In this document: positions 6,867-8,066 of the stretch, in pieces | Numbering within the stretch: the stretch's first letter is position 1 | Layout: every line of letters begins with the position of its first letter | NCBI GenBank assembly: GCA_036558265.1 | Contig: DATBFY010000584.1 | Location: 1 to 8,066 of the forward strand | Reading direction: 5' to 3' | Origin: RYN-433 sp036558265 | GTDB taxonomy: Bacteria > Planctomycetota > Phycisphaerae > Tepidisphaerales > Tepidisphaeraceae | Length of the DNA stretch: 8,066 nt | Position numbers and translations under genes: made by a program | Notes under the pieces: model-generated | Seen by the model: the letters and a program-made list of their open reading frames with translations, nothing else | The model's database searches: none | What the model was told of the DNA's origin: nothing

Positions 6867-6910
6867 CCTACATTGGGGTTGCAGGGTTGAGGGTAATGGT
6901 TCCGGAAGTT

Positions 6911-6940
6911 TTGGCGTCGTGTGCGCGTAGTTCGTATGAT
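6911..6940 (+). promoter_or_regulatory. Promoter of the GAF/subtilase pair, probably giving a leaderless mRNA
   Basis: TTGGCG (6911-6916), an 18-bp spacer and TATGAT (6935-6940, five of six matches to the -10 consensus) lie immediately before the ATG at 6949. Transcription starting six to eight bases after the -10 would begin at or within two bases of the start codon, and there is no Shine-Dalgarno sequence between them. It diverges from the cytochrome promoter in a 175-bp shared upstream region. Confidence 0.5.
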
Positions 6941-6948
6941 CGCCCCGC

Positions 6949-7470
6949 ATGTCCCCGGTCGAGCCCCAAGCGTCGCAGCCGCAGCATGGGGCAGCGTCGT
7001 TCGACAATCCGACGCGGGCTTCCGTTCGCCAGGGGCCGGCAGAGGGACCCGGGCGGCGATTGCTTGCGCGGGCGTTCGAGGATTGCCGGGCCGACGAGGG
7101 CACGCTGTGGCTGCTTTCGGCCGACCGCGAAGCGATGGACGGGGCGCTCAATCACGGCAAGACGCCACAGGTGATGGAGGCGCTGTCGGTCCCGATCACC
7201 CAGAGCGTCGTGGGCATGGTCGCCTCGACGGGCGTGGGGGCAAGCATCGGCCCGGACGACTATCACCACCCCGCGCCGACCCAGGCGGGGGCGGCGGATA
7301 CGCTGGCAATGATCGCCGTGCCCGTGCTGGTGCGCGGGCAGCTGGTGGGCGTGCTGTCGGCGATCAACCCGCGCGGGGGCGGGTTGTTTTCGGCAGCGGA
7401 TCTGGAAACGCTCTCGTTCAACGCCTACCTCTTGGGCCTGATCCTCGCGGACACACATGGGCTCTCGTGA
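6949..7470 (+). CDS. GAF-domain protein
   Basis: This 173-residue soluble protein has no signal peptide or membrane segment. Residues about 35-168 form a single GAF domain: a helix (RRLLARAFEDC), strand TLWLLSADR, a helix with SVVGMVASTG (85-94), then AVPVLVRGQLVGVLSAINPR (123-142) and the closing helix FSAADLETLSFNAYLLGLIL (147-166). The last two blocks are the most diagnostic of the fold. GAF domains bind small molecules such as cyclic nucleotides, or sense redox and light; no chromophore-type Cys or heme-binding pattern stands out here, so the ligand is unknown. The first 30 residues look disordered. No output domain (kinase, cyclase, DNA-binding) is attached, so the signal would have to pass to a partner, plausibly the overlapping subtilase. 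The start is set by the -10 box directly upstream and by the absence of any better ATG. Confidence 0.8.
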   Translation: MSPVEPQASQPQHGAASFDNPTRASVRQGPAEGPGRRLLARAFEDCRADEGTLWLLSADREAMDGALNHGKTPQVMEALSVPITQSVVGMVASTGVGASIGPDDYHHPAPTQAGAADTLAMIAVPVLVRGQLVGVLSAINPRGGGLFSAADLETLSFNAYLLGLILADTHGLS

Positions 7471-8066
7471 AGCGCCGCTTACCGGTGACGACCTTCTGAG
7501 CGCCCTGCGCCGCTCGGACGGGCGCGGCGTGCGCGTGCTGGTGCTCGACAGCGGCGTCGAGACGTCGCACCCGGAAATTGGCGGGGCGGCGATCCGATCC
7601 TTCCGCGTCGAACTCGAGATCGACGGCGACACCGAGCTGCGCAAGATCGTCCCGGACGACCAGGGCGACGTATACGGGCACGGCACGGCGGTGGCGGCGA
7701 TCGTCCGCCGATTCGCGCCCGGGGCGTCGATCGACAGCGTGAAGGTCATCGGCAGGCCTGTCGGCTCGTCCCACCACGTCGCGGCGGCGCTGCACTGGGG
7801 GATCGACCAGGGCTACGACGTCATCAACTGCTCCTTCACCACCCAGGAGCCGCAGCAGCTCGCGCGCTACAAGGCCGCGGTCGATCGCGCGTTCTGCCGC
7901 AACGTGCAGGTCGTCTCCGCGTGCAATAACCAGGAATACTGGCGCGTCGAATACCCCGGATCCTTCCCCACCGTGATCTCCACCAGCTACGCCGACCTGC
8001 CGGGCCTGACGATCAAGCGTCGGCCGGGCGAACTGGTGGAGTTCGTCGCCCGGGGTGAGAACGTCC
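7457..8066 (+). CDS. Subtilisin-family (S8) serine protease, N-terminal part (3' end beyond window)
   Basis: The frame is open from the ATG at 7457 to the edge (203 codons and one base). Two parts of the catalytic triad are visible: Asp31 in VRVLVLDSGVETSHPEI and His75 in YGHGTAVAAIV. VINCSF (123-127) is the usual substrate-binding strand, and VVSACNNQEYWRVEYPGSFP (152-171) contains the oxyanion-hole Asn (probably Asn158) followed by the typical YPG..P.VI stretch. The nucleophile Ser motif (GTSxAxP) would lie beyond the window. Asp is only 31 residues from the start and no signal peptide or inhibitory pro-domain precedes it, unlike secreted subtilisins, so the enzyme is probably cytoplasmic and kept in check another way. 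The ATG overlaps the end of the GAF gene by 14 bp, which suggests translational coupling. No clear ribosome binding site is visible. The substrate is unknown. Confidence 0.9.
   Translation, partial: MGSREAPLTGDDLLSALRRSDGRGVRVLVLDSGVETSHPEIGGAAIRSFRVELEIDGDTELRKIVPDDQGDVYGHGTAVAAIVRRFAPGASIDSVKVIGRPVGSSHHVAAALHWGIDQGYDVINCSFTTQEPQQLARYKAAVDRAFCRNVQVVSACNNQEYWRVEYPGSFPTVISTSYADLPGLTIKRRPGELVEFVARGENV

Noticed and set aside
6774..7151. 126-codon N-terminal extension of the cytochrome gene
   Set aside because: It runs through the promoter and antisense to the GAF gene, and would bury the signal peptide. The ATG at 6773 has GGAG at proper spacing.
6868..7795. Minus-strand open frames opposite the GAF and subtilase genes
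   Set aside because: The plus-strand products show clear GAF and S8 motifs, and the minus-strand frames are Arg-rich shadows.

Overview
The window is GC-rich and gene-dense. Its gene content best fits the Planctomycetota, probably a Phycisphaerae-type lineage. The main pointers are a stand-alone pseudopilin with the type II N-terminal segment followed by a SNLRTLGQ-type stretch, a secreted FecR-domain protein, and a secreted tetraheme cytochrome of the c554 kind with a long Ala-rich helical tail. This assignment is inference from gene style; no rRNA or phylogenetic marker is present.

Layout: five genes lie on the minus strand and two on the plus strand. Reading the minus strand in the direction of transcription: (1) a secreted tetraheme cytochrome c (6773 to 5394); (2) a 407-bp, less GC-rich gap holding a 96-bp inverted-repeat element and a weak promoter candidate; (3) a secreted FecR-domain protein (4986 to 3499); (4) a 125-bp promoter region; (5) a three-gene run with identical 19-bp gaps: glutathione-independent formaldehyde dehydrogenase fdhA (3373 to 2168), a pseudopilin (2148 to 1444), and an unrecognised secreted protein with an internal duplication (1424 to the left edge, incomplete). 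Diverging from the cytochrome promoter on the plus strand are a small GAF-domain protein (6949 to 7470) and, overlapping it by 14 bp, a subtilisin-family (S8) serine protease that runs off the right edge (7457 onward, incomplete).

How the genes may work together: fdhA has every catalytic and zinc-binding residue expected of the Pseudomonas putida type enzyme and would oxidise or dismutate formaldehyde in the cytoplasm. The cytochrome would carry electrons in the periplasm. The fdhA and cytochrome promoter regions share two blocks, TTCATTGAC and TCACACC, at exactly the same distance, which suggests common control. The pseudopilin and the duplicated-domain protein would be co-transcribed with fdhA for reasons the sequence does not reveal. 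The GAF and subtilase pair looks like a separate, translationally coupled sensor/protease unit; the protease shows no signal peptide or pro-domain, so it is probably cytoplasmic.

No tRNA, rRNA, CRISPR array, insertion sequence or convincing rho-independent terminator was seen. The most notable points are the shared bipartite promoter block, the GAF/subtilase pair with an apparently leaderless promoter, the mixed fdhA operon, and the duplicated domain in the left-edge gene.
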